Assembly (NCBI RefSeq): GCF_008370045.1
Contig: NZ_VOBN01000014.1
Coordinates: 1-64,000 of the forward strand
Direction of reading: 5' to 3'
Source: Pseudomonas sp. ANT_J12
Lineage (GTDB): Bacteria > Pseudomonadota > Gammaproteobacteria > Pseudomonadales > Pseudomonadaceae
DNA length: 64,000 bases
This document shows positions 16,922 to 26,952 of the stretch, in pieces. Position 1 is the first letter of the stretch, and each line of letters starts with the position of its first letter. The notes beneath the pieces were generated by a model. That model worked only from the letters and a program-made list of their open reading frames with translations. It ran no database searches and was not told where the DNA came from. The position numbers and the translations under genes were made by a program.

Positions 16922-17994
16922 TTAAACCGTTAATAGCCGATCTTTAAACTGGATACTGAAGCGATTCAACGACGCTTTCCAGTCCCGGATCGGCTTTGTC
17001 TACTTCTTGCTGATGTTGTTAATCTCCAGATAAAACAGCTTCATTACCGCCTCATCGGTCGGAAATGACGCACGGTTTTTAATCACTTTGCGCAGGCTCA
17101 TGTTGATCGATTCGATGGCATTGGTGGTGTAGATCACCTTGCGGATCTCGGCTGGATAGTCAAAAAACGGGATCACCCGAGCCCAGTTTCCACGCCACGA
17201 CAGGCTGATCGATTGGTACTCGGCGTTCTATTTGGCTTCAAATTCGCAGAGCCGTTGTTCAGCCATGTCAGCGGGGTCGAGGTATAAATCAGCTTTAGAT
17301 CAGCCGCCACTTCCCGCTACGTTCTCCACGACACAAAGTTCAAGCTGTTGCGCACCATGTGAACGATGCACAGCTGAACGACGGCTTTCGGGTAAACCGT
17401 TTCAATCGCCTCAGGGAAGAGTTTTAGGCCGTCCACGCAGGCGATGAAGGTGTCCTGCACGCCCCGACTCTTGAGTTCGGTCACCACTTGCAGCCAGAAT
17501 TTGGCGCCTTCATTTTGAGCGACCCACAAGCCCAGCACGTCTTTGTGACCGGCCATGTTGACGCCGATCGCCAGGTAAACCGCCTTGTTGCGCACGGCGC
17601 CGGCATCGCGGACTTTGATGTGAATGCAGTCCAGGTAGAGGATCGAGTACAGCGCGTCCAAAGGGCGGGCCTGCCAGAGCCTGACCTCGTCACTCACCGC
17701 GTCAGTAATCGCCGAGATCAGGCTGGGAGAGACGTCGGTGCCGTATATTTCCTGCAAATGCGCGTTAATTTCTCTGACACTCAAACCGCGAGCGTATAGC
17801 GAAATGACTTTGTCATCGAAGCCCGTCCAGCGGGTGTGATGCTTGACAACCAACTGCGGCTCGAAAGACGCTTATCGGTCGCGAGAGATGTCCAGCGGCA
17901 GCTCACCGAAGTCGCCCTTCAGGGTTTTACCGCTGTGACCGTTGCGCGCATTGGCAGCGGCGTTAGTGATCGCTGCGCTTTTGTCGTGCCCCAT
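16922..17994 (-). pseudogene. decayed IS256-family transposase
   Basis: Joined fragments read GKTLKGDFGELPLDISRDR, FDDKVISLYARGLSVREI, LDCIHIKVRDAGAVRNKAVYLAIG and, near the C-terminus, IRKVIYTTNAIESINMSLRK, which are signature IS256 (Mutator-type) blocks. It lacks the first 90 or so residues. It has an in-frame TAA near 17864, a TAG near 17310, a frame change near 17280 and further stops, so it is dead. Both ends have lost clear inverted repeats. Confidence 0.85.
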
Positions 17995-18722
17995 CCCCCA
18001 GCCTTGAGCCCGGCGTAAACACGCGGACGCTATTTTTATATCGACTCAGAGCTGGACGCACCGCCAATAGCGGTCGCATCAGATAGGAATATTTCTACCT
18101 CGTGGATCAGCAATACTCGGGCATGGACCAGTGAACACATCCATATTCCAAGGCGTGTGACACTGCCGCTGTGCTGCGCGGCAATCGCGTCCAAGTGATC
18201 GAATAGGCTCTGCATCAGAGTGGCGGTTGGGATGTTCAAAATTTCTGTTCGCAATGCCACCGTGATACGTCCCGCCAAATCAGCGCAACCAGGTGACACA
18301 TTACGTAAGCACTCTATCCGCAAACGATACGGATTGGTGATGGTAAAGGGCATTACCGCGCTTCCTATCTGGGAAAGAGGCAACCTGTGGATCGACCACC
18401 GGCTATATGATGGTTGACCAGTCTATAGGGACGAGACGTTTCGTGCCCATCTTAAGGCCCTCCTGATGGCTGTAGATCACGGGCGCGTGACGTAGATTGC
18501 GGTCAGGATAGCCGGAGGTCTAGCTTCTGTTGATCAGTAAGGGCTTTTCACTTGATTACTACCCTATAGCTACGGAGGCGTTTGCAACGAATTTATCGCT
18601 TGGATGTGAAATGCTCCCCCGATGCAAATCGGTACAGCCAGTGGCCCCCCCAACGCACAAGCACGTCTAACATCAACAGGCACACATCGAAACTCCATAA
18701 GCCATCTCTGGGATTACTCAGA
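17995..18722. other. no gene recognised
   Basis: The longest frame is 18036-18383 on the minus strand (115 codons, starting MPLSQIGSAVMPFTITNPYR). It matches nothing I recognise and has no clear ribosome site. Base composition returns toward that of the downstream island. An AT-containing promoter for the next gene may lie around 18545-18570, but I cannot define one. Confidence 0.4.
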
Positions 18723-19241
18723 ATGAAAACGCCCTTCACAATTTTATTTGCGCTTGTGCTATTGGCCCCGGTTTACGCCTGGTCCCAGCTCTCCAGTAGC
18801 CCAATTCCAAACTTTACGGCGACTGTGCTGACAGGCGAAAAAGTCAGTTCAGCCCAATTGATCGGCCAACCGACGATACTGATAGTTACGCCAAGCAAAG
18901 AGGCTGCGACGGACACCCGCCTATGGGCCGAGGCGCTGCGTAAAAATGTTAACCAGAGTGAGGTTCGTATCATTGACGTGCTTGCGATCGACCTTCCGTT
19001 TTTCATGAGCGAGGAAGATGCCATCGGCCGGGCGAAAGAAAAAATCCCGGCGCGCTATCAGGACCAAACCTGGATTTTGAGTAAGTCAAACCTTGAGACC
19101 GCTTTGAACATCCCGAGCAGTAGCGCCAAAGCATTCGTATTTGTTTTGAACACTCAAGGGAGCATTCTTGCCCGCGTCGAGGGCAAGCCGAACAATGCCA
19201 AGCTCATGGATATAAAACAGGCTCTTCGCTCGATCAAGTAG
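18723..19241 (+). CDS. exported thioredoxin-fold protein without CXXC
   Basis: 172 residues with a clear signal peptide (MKTPFTILFALVLLAPVYA). The mature part follows the AhpC/TlpA pattern: PNFTATVLTGEKVSSAQLIG, then GQPTILIVTP at the strand before the active site. The position where CXXC should be reads TPSKEAATD, and there is no Cys anywhere, so a classical thiol redox role is excluded. It may be a periplasmic chaperone-like or binding protein. ATG 18723 is chosen because it places the signal peptide at the N-terminus; the frame continues 47 hydrophilic residues upstream from a TTG that has poor spacing to a GGAGG. It precedes a DUF2254 gene by 58 bp. Confidence 0.65.
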   Translation: MKTPFTILFALVLLAPVYAWSQLSSSPIPNFTATVLTGEKVSSAQLIGQPTILIVTPSKEAATDTRLWAEALRKNVNQSEVRIIDVLAIDLPFFMSEEDAIGRAKEKIPARYQDQTWILSKSNLETALNIPSSSAKAFVFVLNTQGSILARVEGKPNNAKLMDIKQALRSIK

Positions 19242-19299
19242 GGAGAACTTTGTTGGATGCAGCATCACTCATTTGAGGTTGGCGAATTGGAGAAACACC

Positions 19300-20637
19300 T
19301 TGAGAACTTTGCTGCTGAAGTATTGGTATCGTCTTCGGTCTAGTTTCTGGTTTGTACCAACAACCATGGCATGCTTGGCCGTAGCTTTGGCTTTCTCCTG
19401 CGTGGCGCTCGACAAAACCGTTACTGACGATTGGTTGCAGCTAGTTGGCTGGAGCTATTCAGGTGGGGCCGAGGGTGCGAGCTTGGTGCTAAGCACTGTT
19501 GCGGGGTCGATGATAGCCATTGCCGGGACTGTGTTCTCGATGACATTGGTGGCGCTGTCGCTTGCTTCGTCACAGTTGGGCCCACTTTTGATGCGCAACT
19601 TCATGCGCGACACCGCTAACCAAGTGGTGCTTGGCACCTTTGTTGCGACGTTTGTGTACTGTCTGCTCGTCCTGCGAACCATCCGTCGTGCGGACGAGGT
19701 GGCATTCGTACCTCATCTCTCCGTCAGCATTGGTGTGCTGCTGGCGATTATCAGTGTTGGAGTGCTGATCTATTTTATCCACCACATATCGGTTTCGATC
19801 CAGGCAGATCAGGTCGTTGCGCGAGTCGGCCGCGAACTCAACGGAGGGATCGACAGTTTGTTTCCCGACGACTTTGGAAGTCCCGGTTCTGAAGCCTCAA
19901 ACCCCGTAATCGAAGCTAACCTGCCAGCAGTGTTCGCTGGCGACGCTGCTGTGGTGAGAGCCCTTGATGACGGCTATCTCCAACTGATCGATGCTGACGT
20001 CCTGATGGCGTTGGCCATCAAGGAAGATCTATTAATTCGGCTTGAGCGCCGGCCTGGGCATTACCTCATTAAAAGCAGGGCGATGCTAATTGTCTGGCCT
20101 GCTGAGCGTGTTAATGAAACCTTGGCGGCCAAACTGCAAGCCGCCTTCGTACTGGGTAACCAGCGAACTGCTGCACAGGATGTGGAGTTCTCCTTCCAGC
20201 AGTTGGTCGAGATTGCTTTGAGAGCGCTGTCTCCGGGCATCAATGACCCATTCACAGCTGTCGCCTGCGTGGATCGACTAGGATCGGCCCTCTGTCGATT
20301 AGCCCGACGGGACATCCCGTCCCCCCTACGATTCGACAGCGAAGGGCGACTGCGGGTGATCGCGCCAGGATCCACGTTTACAGGCATCGTGGACACTGCG
20401 TTCAACCAGATCAGGCAAAGCGGGCGGTCGAACCCGGCGGTGGCTATCCGCATGCTCGATGCCATCGCCCAGATTGCTGACCATGTGCATTGTTCGCAAG
20501 ACGCGGACTGTCTCCAGCGTCACGTCAACATGATCGTCAAAGGGGCGCGAGAAGCAGTGCCGGATCCGGAGGACGTGAGCGCCGTGGAGATGCGTTATAC
20601 AGCGACAACACTAAGGTTGCGTGAGGTTCGGTGCTGA
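19300..20637 (+). CDS. DUF2254 membrane protein (first copy)
   Basis: About 445 residues. Four hydrophobic segments occupy the first 165 residues (for example MACLAVALAFSCVAL and MIAIAGTVFSMTLVALSLAS), then a soluble domain with the ALSPGINDPFTAVACVDRL block typical of DUF2254. Function is unknown. TTG at 19300 is favoured because GGAG lies 7 nt upstream; a TTG at 19273 in frame has no site. A second, divergent family member lies at 61666-62943, so the island carries two. Confidence 0.8.
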   Translation: MRTLLLKYWYRLRSSFWFVPTTMACLAVALAFSCVALDKTVTDDWLQLVGWSYSGGAEGASLVLSTVAGSMIAIAGTVFSMTLVALSLASSQLGPLLMRNFMRDTANQVVLGTFVATFVYCLLVLRTIRRADEVAFVPHLSVSIGVLLAIISVGVLIYFIHHISVSIQADQVVARVGRELNGGIDSLFPDDFGSPGSEASNPVIEANLPAVFAGDAAVVRALDDGYLQLIDADVLMALAIKEDLLIRLERRPGHYLIKSRAMLIVWPAERVNETLAAKLQAAFVLGNQRTAAQDVEFSFQQLVEIALRALSPGINDPFTAVACVDRLGSALCRLARRDIPSPLRFDSEGRLRVIAPGSTFTGIVDTAFNQIRQSGRSNPAVAIRMLDAIAQIADHVHCSQDADCLQRHVNMIVKGAREAVPDPEDVSAVEMRYTATTLRLREVRC

Positions 20638-20795
20638 CCGAACGATGTGTCTTGTCTTAGATAGATCAGATGTGTTTCGAGTTTATATTTCATTCCTGCG
20701 ATGTCAGACCATCGGTTCAAATAACATGTCGCGAGCGATGCCAACCAATTTGGTAGAGTGGGGAACCATCATGTTTTATTGAGCTGATCATTCGA

Positions 20796-22043
20796 TCAGC
20801 GTTCTGCGACATCGCAGGGAATCACCTTCTCTACCAATTTTCCAACCGATATTCCCTGGACCAGAATCGAAAAAGCCACAACCTGGTACGTCAGGGCCAC
20901 CACAACATCGCGAGCTTCGCCTCGCGGCAGCGACAATGCTAGTGCCACTGATATTCCGCCGCGCAGCCCTCCCCAGGTCATTACACTCCAGGCGCCTTTG
21001 GGAAGCCTGAAGCGTTGACCTAATACTGCAATCGGAGCCCCGACTGTCAGCAATCGAGACAGTAGAGTCAACGCTATGACCATCATGCCCGTAGCGAGCA
21101 GTGGACTGGAAAACTGAATCAGAACCACCTCCAAGCCGATGAGCACAAACAACACGGCGTTCAGGATTTCGTCGATCAACTCCCAGAACATGTCGAGATT
21201 TTTTTCGGTCTGTTCGGACATCGCGTGGGATCGCCCTTGATTACCTATGATCAGTCCCATTACCACCATCGCCAGCGGTCCGGATACATGTAGGTGCGTC
21301 GCCAAGGCATAACCGCCGAGCACAGCAGCCAAGGTAATGAGGACTTCTTCCTGATAGCTGTCGATGCTCTTGAGCATGCGATAAGTGATGTAACCGAAGG
21401 CGGCGCCTAAAAGGATGCCTCCCCCCGCCTCTGTCAATAAGAGTTGCGATGCGTTGCTGATTGACGGTATGTCCCCGCTTGCGATGATCGCCAGAATTAG
21501 CGAAAACAGGACGACGCTGACGCCGTCATTGAACAGAGACTCTCCCGAGATCACCAATTCAACACTATTTGGTGCGCCCGCTGACTTGAGAATGCCCATT
21601 ACAGCAATTGGATCGGTGGGGGAAATCAATGCACCGAACACCAAACAGTAGGAAAGCGGCAACTCCAAGCTGGTCAGGGATAACAATCCCCAGAGCCCGA
21701 AGCCTATGAGCAGGGTCGATAGTGTGGTCCCGATCACTGCTAAAGATGCAATCTGCCATTTGTAGGCACGCAGCTCAGACAAGTCGATATGCAGTGCACC
21801 AGCAAATAGCAGCAGCGACAACATGCCTTGCATTAACAACTCGGAAAAATCGATGGACTCGACCAGCGATTGCTCCAATGTGTGCAAGGCGTGGAAACCC
21901 AGCGCGTCGGATGCCATGTTTATCAATGACAAGCTCAAGGCAATAGCCATTACGCCGATGGCGGAGGGTAGCCCCACATAACGACGGTTGAGGAAGGCAA
22001 GCACAGCTGTGATGCAGAAGAAAGCCGCAATAGTGTCCAGCAT
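20796..22043 (-). CDS. NhaP-type Na+(K+)/H+ antiporter (CPA1 family)
   Basis: About 415 residues with 11-12 hydrophobic segments. Family motifs are visible: ALISPTDPIAVMGIL and SGESLFNDGVSVVLF (the ND pair at the ion site), plus MTWGGLRGGISVALALSLPRGEARD near the C-terminus, here covering residues about 350-375. It exchanges a monovalent cation for protons across the inner membrane, relevant to pH and sodium homeostasis beside the N-ATPase and ClC genes. ATG 22043 is preferred because GGAG precedes it; ATG 22064 lacks a ribosome site. A remnant of a second copy lies just upstream in the opposite direction. Confidence 0.88.
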   Translation of the reverse strand: MLDTIAAFFCITAVLAFLNRRYVGLPSAIGVMAIALSLSLINMASDALGFHALHTLEQSLVESIDFSELLMQGMLSLLLFAGALHIDLSELRAYKWQIASLAVIGTTLSTLLIGFGLWGLLSLTSLELPLSYCLVFGALISPTDPIAVMGILKSAGAPNSVELVISGESLFNDGVSVVLFSLILAIIASGDIPSISNASQLLLTEAGGGILLGAAFGYITYRMLKSIDSYQEEVLITLAAVLGGYALATHLHVSGPLAMVVMGLIIGNQGRSHAMSEQTEKNLDMFWELIDEILNAVLFVLIGLEVVLIQFSSPLLATGMMVIALTLLSRLLTVGAPIAVLGQRFRLPKGAWSVMTWGGLRGGISVALALSLPRGEARDVVVALTYQVVAFSILVQGISVGKLVEKVIPCDVAER

Positions 22044-22154
22044 GGCCTGATGACTCCATTTCAAAGGGCAATTATTTCGTCCGAAAGAAATTGCCAGCGG
22101 ACAGATAGATCCTCTGCCTATGAAGCGTAGGCAAACCGCGTCCTGCCACGTCGT

Positions 22155-22446
22155 TTTTAGCCTGACTGGTCATATTGGTGACGTTGTTGACGCGTTTGCT
22201 GACGGGTGGGGTTCCGATTGTGGTCATCGGGCGGCGCGCTCGGTTACCCAAAAGTCCTGGAGTGTGCTGACCTGGGGTGGCCTTCGCGGCGGCATATCGG
22301 TGGCACTGGCGTTGTCGTTGCCGCGCGGCGAAGCTCGCGATTTGGTGGTTTCCCTAACTTATCTTGTCGTGGTGTTTTCCATACTGATCCAAGGTATGTC
22401 CATAGGTATATTGGTCAAGCGAGTGAATCCATGCGGCAAAGGATGA
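22155..22446 (+). pseudogene. C-terminal remnant of a second NhaP-type antiporter
   Basis: Two frames are needed to read LVILVTLLTRLLTGGVPIVV and then SWSVLTWGGLRGGISVALAL followed by SLPRGEARDLVVSLTYLVVV. Both match the C-terminal third of the intact antiporter at 20796-22043, with substitutions. The break is near the LPK/SWS junction (about 22255). The N-terminal two thirds are missing. It lies in the opposite orientation, about 110 bp from the intact gene, suggesting an old inverted duplication or replacement. Confidence 0.8.
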
Positions 22447-22675
22447 AGGTCAACCCGTAATCCCCATGGAGGCTCTCGGGATTGGTTTCCGTTCGATTTG
22501 AACTATTGCGTGCGTCGCCAACTCAACCGCATTGAGGTACATCCATATACCACAGACCTCGCGGTACGGAATGGACGCTGGATGATGTGGCGTGTCGCTT
22601 CTCTGCCGTCCCCATGGCCACTCATCGCCGCGAATACGCAGTGATCGCGCAGCTGCAACGCAGAGGAGCATGAAG

Positions 22676-23716
22676 ATGCAAATCGGCATGATAGGACTCG
22701 GTCGTATGGGCGCCAGCATGGTGACCCGCCTGCTTCGCGGCGGCCATGACTGCGTGGTCCACGACCAAGCCCCGGAAGGCATCGCACGCCTCGTAGCGCT
22801 CGGCAGCACGGGCTCCACGTCGTTGCAACAGTTTGTCGAATTATTGACGCCGCCGCGTGCGGTCTGGCTTATGGTGCCGGCTGCGGCCGTCGATACACTG
22901 CTCGAACAACTGACGCCTCTGCTGCAACCGGGCGACATCATCATTGATGGCGGCAACTCGCACTACCACGACGACCTGCGCCGTGCTGAGGCTCTGGCGG
23001 CGTTGAATATTGCCCATGTGGACGTCGGTACCAGCGGAGGAGTGGCAGGCCTTGATCGCGGTTATTGCTTGATGATCGGTGGCGGCAAGGAGCCGGTGCA
23101 GCATCTCGCACCGGTTTTCGCCACGCTGGCTCCTGGGGCCGGCACCGCGGCGGCGACACCTGGCCGCGACGCGTGCCATAGCAGCGCTGATCAGGGTTGG
23201 CTGCACTGTGGGCCGCATGGTGCAGGTCACTTCGTCAAGATGGTGCACAACGGGATCGAGTACGGCGTAATGGCCGCCTATGCCGAAGGGCTGAATATCC
23301 TGCGCCACGCGAATGTCGGCTCGCGCGAGCACACCGTCGATGCGGAGACGACGCCGTTGCGTTGCCCCACTCACTATCAATACGAGATGGACCTGCCGAA
23401 GATTGCGGAAGTCTGGCGGCGCGGCAGTGTGATCGGTTCATGGCTACTGGATCTCACCGCCGCGGCTCTAGCGGCTGACCCCACGCTAGGCGGTTATGAA
23501 GGCCGTATATCGGATTCCGGTGAAGGACGCTGGACGGTGCAAGCGGCCATCGACGAAGCCGTGCCTGCACCGGTTTTGAGCGCGGCTTTGTATGCCCGCT
23601 TCGGCTCGCGCGGCGATGCCGATTTCGCCAACCGCGTGCAGTCAGCCATGCGTCATGAGTTCGGCGGCCATGTCGAGAAGTCCCTTCAGGATCCCGCCGG
23701 CGGAGACCTGAAATGA
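22676..23716 (+). CDS. gnd: 6-phosphogluconate dehydrogenase, decarboxylating
   Basis: 346 residues, the short NAD-type (YqeC/GndA-like) form. The Rossmann start MQIGMIGLGRMGASM, the GTSGGVAGLDRGYCLMIGG block and the catalytic Lys in HFVKMVHNGIEYGVM are all visible. It oxidises 6-phosphogluconate to ribulose 5-phosphate with CO2 release. ATG 22676 has GAGGAG 7 nt upstream. It overlaps zwf by 4 bp, heading a four-gene operon with zwf, a GH15 hydrolase and a polyphosphate glucokinase-like gene. No phosphogluconolactonase is present, so that step would be spontaneous or encoded elsewhere. Confidence 0.9.
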   Translation: MQIGMIGLGRMGASMVTRLLRGGHDCVVHDQAPEGIARLVALGSTGSTSLQQFVELLTPPRAVWLMVPAAAVDTLLEQLTPLLQPGDIIIDGGNSHYHDDLRRAEALAALNIAHVDVGTSGGVAGLDRGYCLMIGGGKEPVQHLAPVFATLAPGAGTAAATPGRDACHSSADQGWLHCGPHGAGHFVKMVHNGIEYGVMAAYAEGLNILRHANVGSREHTVDAETTPLRCPTHYQYEMDLPKIAEVWRRGSVIGSWLLDLTAAALAADPTLGGYEGRISDSGEGRWTVQAAIDEAVPAPVLSAALYARFGSRGDADFANRVQSAMRHEFGGHVEKSLQDPAGGDLK

Positions 23717-25119
23717 ACTCCGACCTCACCGATTCGCACATGCCGTCCGCCGATGTATTGGTCGTTTTCGGTGCCACCGGCGACCTGGCGCATAAAAAGA
23801 TCTTCCCTGCGCTTTACGCGATGTGCCAACGCGGTGCACTCAAGATGCCGGTAATCGGCGTTGCCTCGTCAAAATGGAGTGTCGAGCAACTGCGTACGCG
23901 AGCCCGCGAAAGCATCGAGCACATTTGCGGCGAAGTCGATCCGACTGTGCTGACCAGCCTCTTGTCGGCGCTGCAATATGTCTGCGGCGACTACGAAGAC
24001 GCGACCACCTTCGATGCGCTGCGCCTCGCCCTGCTAGGCGCGCGGCACCCAGCGTTCTACCTCGCAATCCCTCCCGCACTTTTTCCCACGGTCATCCGCG
24101 GCCTCGAGGCCGCCGGATTGGCCGATGGTGGGCGAGTCATCGTCGAAAAACCGTTCGGCCGCGATCTTGCTTCGGCGCGTGACCTCAACCAGATTGCACG
24201 GGATGCGTTCCCCGAAAACGCGATCTTTCGCATTGATCACTTCCTGGGCAAGGAAGCGATCATGAACATCCTTTACTTGCGTTTCGCCAACGCCTTATTT
24301 GAACCAATCTGGAATCGCAACCACATCGCGAGTGTGCAGATAACACTGGCCGAGCATTTTGGTGTCGACGGCCGCGGCGCATTCTATGAAAGCGCGGGGT
24401 GCCTGCGTGATGTGATGCAAAACCATCTGTTCCAGATTGTCGCGCTGTTGGCGATGGAACCGCCAGCAAGCCGCAATTTCGAGGCCGTGCACCGTCATAA
24501 AACCGATGTTTTCTCTGCGATGCGGCCACTGGGCGCCGACGACATCCTCCGTGGGCAGTACCAGGGCTACCGCGACGAGCCGCAGGTCGCAAGCGACTCT
24601 GATGTCGAAACTTTCTGCGCCCTGCGCCTTTATATCGATTCCTGGCGCTGGGGCGGGGTTCCCTGGTACCTCCGCTCAGGCAAGTGCCTGCCGATCTCCG
24701 CCTGTGAAGTGGTGGTGCGCTTCAAGCCGCCGCCGCAGAACCTTTTTTGCGACGCCTCGATGGGCGAGGGTGCCAACTATTTACGCTTCCATTTGTCACC
24801 ACATTCGACAATCGCGCTCGCCGCTCGCGTCAAACGGACCGGCAAGGAGTTTGTCGGCGTGCAGCGAGAGTTCTTGCTACTTCAAGAGGAGTCCGGCGAG
24901 CAGTCCCCATATGAACGTCTGTTGAGCGACGCGATAAGCGGCGACGGCGCGCTGTTTGCCCATGAAGACACCATCGAATCCTCCTGGGCGGTTGTCGCCC
25001 CTGCGCTGGTCGATCCCCCCCCGGTCCACCTCTACGTCGCGGGCTCCTGGGGCCCGCCAGCTGCGGACCTTTTCATGTCCGCTGATGGCGGCTGGCACAA
25101 CCCCGAAAAGGCGAGCTGA
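23713..25119 (+). CDS. zwf: glucose-6-phosphate 1-dehydrogenase
   Basis: 468 residues. FGATGDLAHKKIFPALYAM is the nucleotide-binding block, EKPFGRDL the phosphate loop and RIDHFLGKEA (about residues 173-182) the active-site signature. It oxidises glucose 6-phosphate to the lactone, making NAD(P)H. Slightly shorter than the usual 480-490. Coupled to gnd by a 4-bp overlap and followed 3 bp later by the GH15 gene. Pseudomonads carry a separate chromosomal zwf for the Entner-Doudoroff route, so this island copy is probably an extra isoform. Confidence 0.93.
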   Translation: MNSDLTDSHMPSADVLVVFGATGDLAHKKIFPALYAMCQRGALKMPVIGVASSKWSVEQLRTRARESIEHICGEVDPTVLTSLLSALQYVCGDYEDATTFDALRLALLGARHPAFYLAIPPALFPTVIRGLEAAGLADGGRVIVEKPFGRDLASARDLNQIARDAFPENAIFRIDHFLGKEAIMNILYLRFANALFEPIWNRNHIASVQITLAEHFGVDGRGAFYESAGCLRDVMQNHLFQIVALLAMEPPASRNFEAVHRHKTDVFSAMRPLGADDILRGQYQGYRDEPQVASDSDVETFCALRLYIDSWRWGGVPWYLRSGKCLPISACEVVVRFKPPPQNLFCDASMGEGANYLRFHLSPHSTIALAARVKRTGKEFVGVQREFLLLQEESGEQSPYERLLSDAISGDGALFAHEDTIESSWAVVAPALVDPPPVHLYVAGSWGPPAADLFMSADGGWHNPEKAS

Positions 25120-25122
25120 ATC

Positions 25123-26952
25123 GTGCCCTTGCGCATTGAAGATTACGCGATGATCGGTGACTGCCACACCGCTGCGCTGGTGGGCCGCGATGGTTCGATT
25201 GATTGGCTATGCTTGCCTCGTTTCGACTCGGGCGCCTGCTTCGCCGCCCTTTTAGGTGGCCCAGAGAACGGTCGCTGGTTGATCTCGACACGCGATGAAG
25301 CCACGAAAGTGAGTCGTCGCTACCGCGAAGGCACGCTGATCCTGGAAACAGACTTTGAGACAGCGTCGGGTGCCGTGCGCGTGATCGACTGCATGCCGCT
25401 GTCAGACGAGCGGTGGGACGTGTTACGCATCGTCGTGGGCCTGCGGGGACGCGTCGCCATGAACATGGAACTCATCATTCGTTTCGACTATGGCTCCATT
25501 GTTCCCTGGGTGAGTCGGAGCGACGGTACGCTGTTCGCGACTGCCGGGCCAGACACGATCGAGTTGCATACACCGGTGCACACGCGCGGTGTGCAAATGA
25601 CTACGCGGGCCGATTTCGAGGTTGGCGCCGGTGAACGTGTACCTTTCGTGCTCAACTACCGGCCGTCACACGAGCCCGTTCAACAGGTCATCGACGCTGA
25701 AAGCACGCTTGTGCAGACCGAGCACCACTGGCAGTACTGGTCACGGCACTGTCGTTTCGAGAGCCGTTGGCAGGAAGCGGTGCTGCGTTCCTTGCTAACG
25801 CTCAAAGCGCTCATCTTCCAGCCCACGGGCGGCATCGTGGCGGCGCCAACCACCTCACTGCCGGAGCACCCCGGGGGTGTGCGCAACTGGGACTACCGCT
25901 ATTGCTGGCTGCGCGACGCGACCTTCACGTTGAACGCCTTGCTGCTCGCCGGCTACACCGGCGAGGCGGAGGCTTGGTGCGGCTGGCTTCTGCGCGCCGT
26001 GGCAGGCAGCCCGGCCGACATGCAGATTCTGTACAGTGTGACCGGCGAGCGCCGGCTGGAAGAGAGAGAACTCTCTTGGCTGCCCGGCTATCTGCAGGCT
26101 GCGCCGGTTCGCATCGGCAACGCAGCGGCTGAACAGTTCCAGCTCGACGTTTATGGTGAGGTGATGGACACCCTGCACCTGGCGCGCGCGGCAGGGCAGG
26201 TGCAGCTCCCGCATGCCTGGGACATCCAGCGAGCCTTGCTGGACTTCCTCGACAGTCATTGGCAAGAGCCTGATGAAGGCATCTGGGAGGTCCGTGGGCC
26301 GAGGCGCCACTTCACCCACTCCAAGGTGATGGCTTGGGTCGCCTTCGACCGCGGGGTCAAGGCCGTCGAACGCTACGGCCTGGAAGGTCCGGTTGAGGCC
26401 TGGCGTCGTACCCGTGACCAGATCCACGCGCAGGTGTGCGAAGCGGGGTTCGATGTGAAGCGCAACTGCTTCGTTCAGTACTACGGCAGCACGGCGCTCG
26501 ATGCCAGCCTGCTGCTGATTCCACTGGTGGGCTTTTTGCCGCCGGACGATCCCCGTGTGAAGAGCACGATCGCCGCGATCGAACGGGAACTGGTCGTTGA
26601 TGGCCTGGTGTTGCGCTACCGAGTCGATACCGCGACGAGTGTCGATGGCCTTCCTCCTGGCGAAGGTGTCTTTTTGCCCTGCAGTTTTTGGCTAGCCGAT
26701 TGCCTCGCTGTCATCGGCCGTCGCGTCGAGGCTGAAGCGCTGTTCGAACGCCTACTTGCGTTGCGCAACGACGTTGGCCTGCTGGCCGAGGAATTCGATC
26801 CCCGGAGTGGTCACATGCAAGGCAATTTCCCGCAGGCGCTTAGCCACATGGCGCTGGTAAACACCGCACACCTGCTTTCGCTGGCGCCGGATCAGATCGA
26901 TGAATCGAGCCGCAAAGGCGAGCGTCCGGTTACCGCTAAGGAAGTGCCATGA
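25123..26952 (+). CDS. glycoside hydrolase family 15 protein (glucoamylase/trehalase-like)
   Basis: 609 residues starting at GTG. The N-terminal beta-sandwich contains LRIEDYAMIGDCHTAALVGR and DGSIDWLCLPRFDSG, followed by an (alpha/alpha)6 barrel with GGIVAAPTTSLPE, RNWDYRYCWLRDATFTLNAL and a GIWEVRG block. All are usual for bacterial GH15 enzymes that release glucose from trehalose or maltodextrins. No signal peptide, so it acts in the cytoplasm on a stored or imported glucoside. Its stop overlaps the next gene's ATG by 4 bp. Trehalose versus maltodextrin cannot be decided from sequence. Confidence 0.88.
   Translation: MPLRIEDYAMIGDCHTAALVGRDGSIDWLCLPRFDSGACFAALLGGPENGRWLISTRDEATKVSRRYREGTLILETDFETASGAVRVIDCMPLSDERWDVLRIVVGLRGRVAMNMELIIRFDYGSIVPWVSRSDGTLFATAGPDTIELHTPVHTRGVQMTTRADFEVGAGERVPFVLNYRPSHEPVQQVIDAESTLVQTEHHWQYWSRHCRFESRWQEAVLRSLLTLKALIFQPTGGIVAAPTTSLPEHPGGVRNWDYRYCWLRDATFTLNALLLAGYTGEAEAWCGWLLRAVAGSPADMQILYSVTGERRLEERELSWLPGYLQAAPVRIGNAAAEQFQLDVYGEVMDTLHLARAAGQVQLPHAWDIQRALLDFLDSHWQEPDEGIWEVRGPRRHFTHSKVMAWVAFDRGVKAVERYGLEGPVEAWRRTRDQIHAQVCEAGFDVKRNCFVQYYGSTALDASLLLIPLVGFLPPDDPRVKSTIAAIERELVVDGLVLRYRVDTATSVDGLPPGEGVFLPCSFWLADCLAVIGRRVEAEALFERLLALRNDVGLLAEEFDPRSGHMQGNFPQALSHMALVNTAHLLSLAPDQIDESSRKGERPVTAKEVP

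Noticed and set aside
18036..18383. A 115-codon minus-strand frame as a gene
   Set aside because: No recognisable family, no convincing ribosome site, and it lies in a region of decayed mobile DNA.
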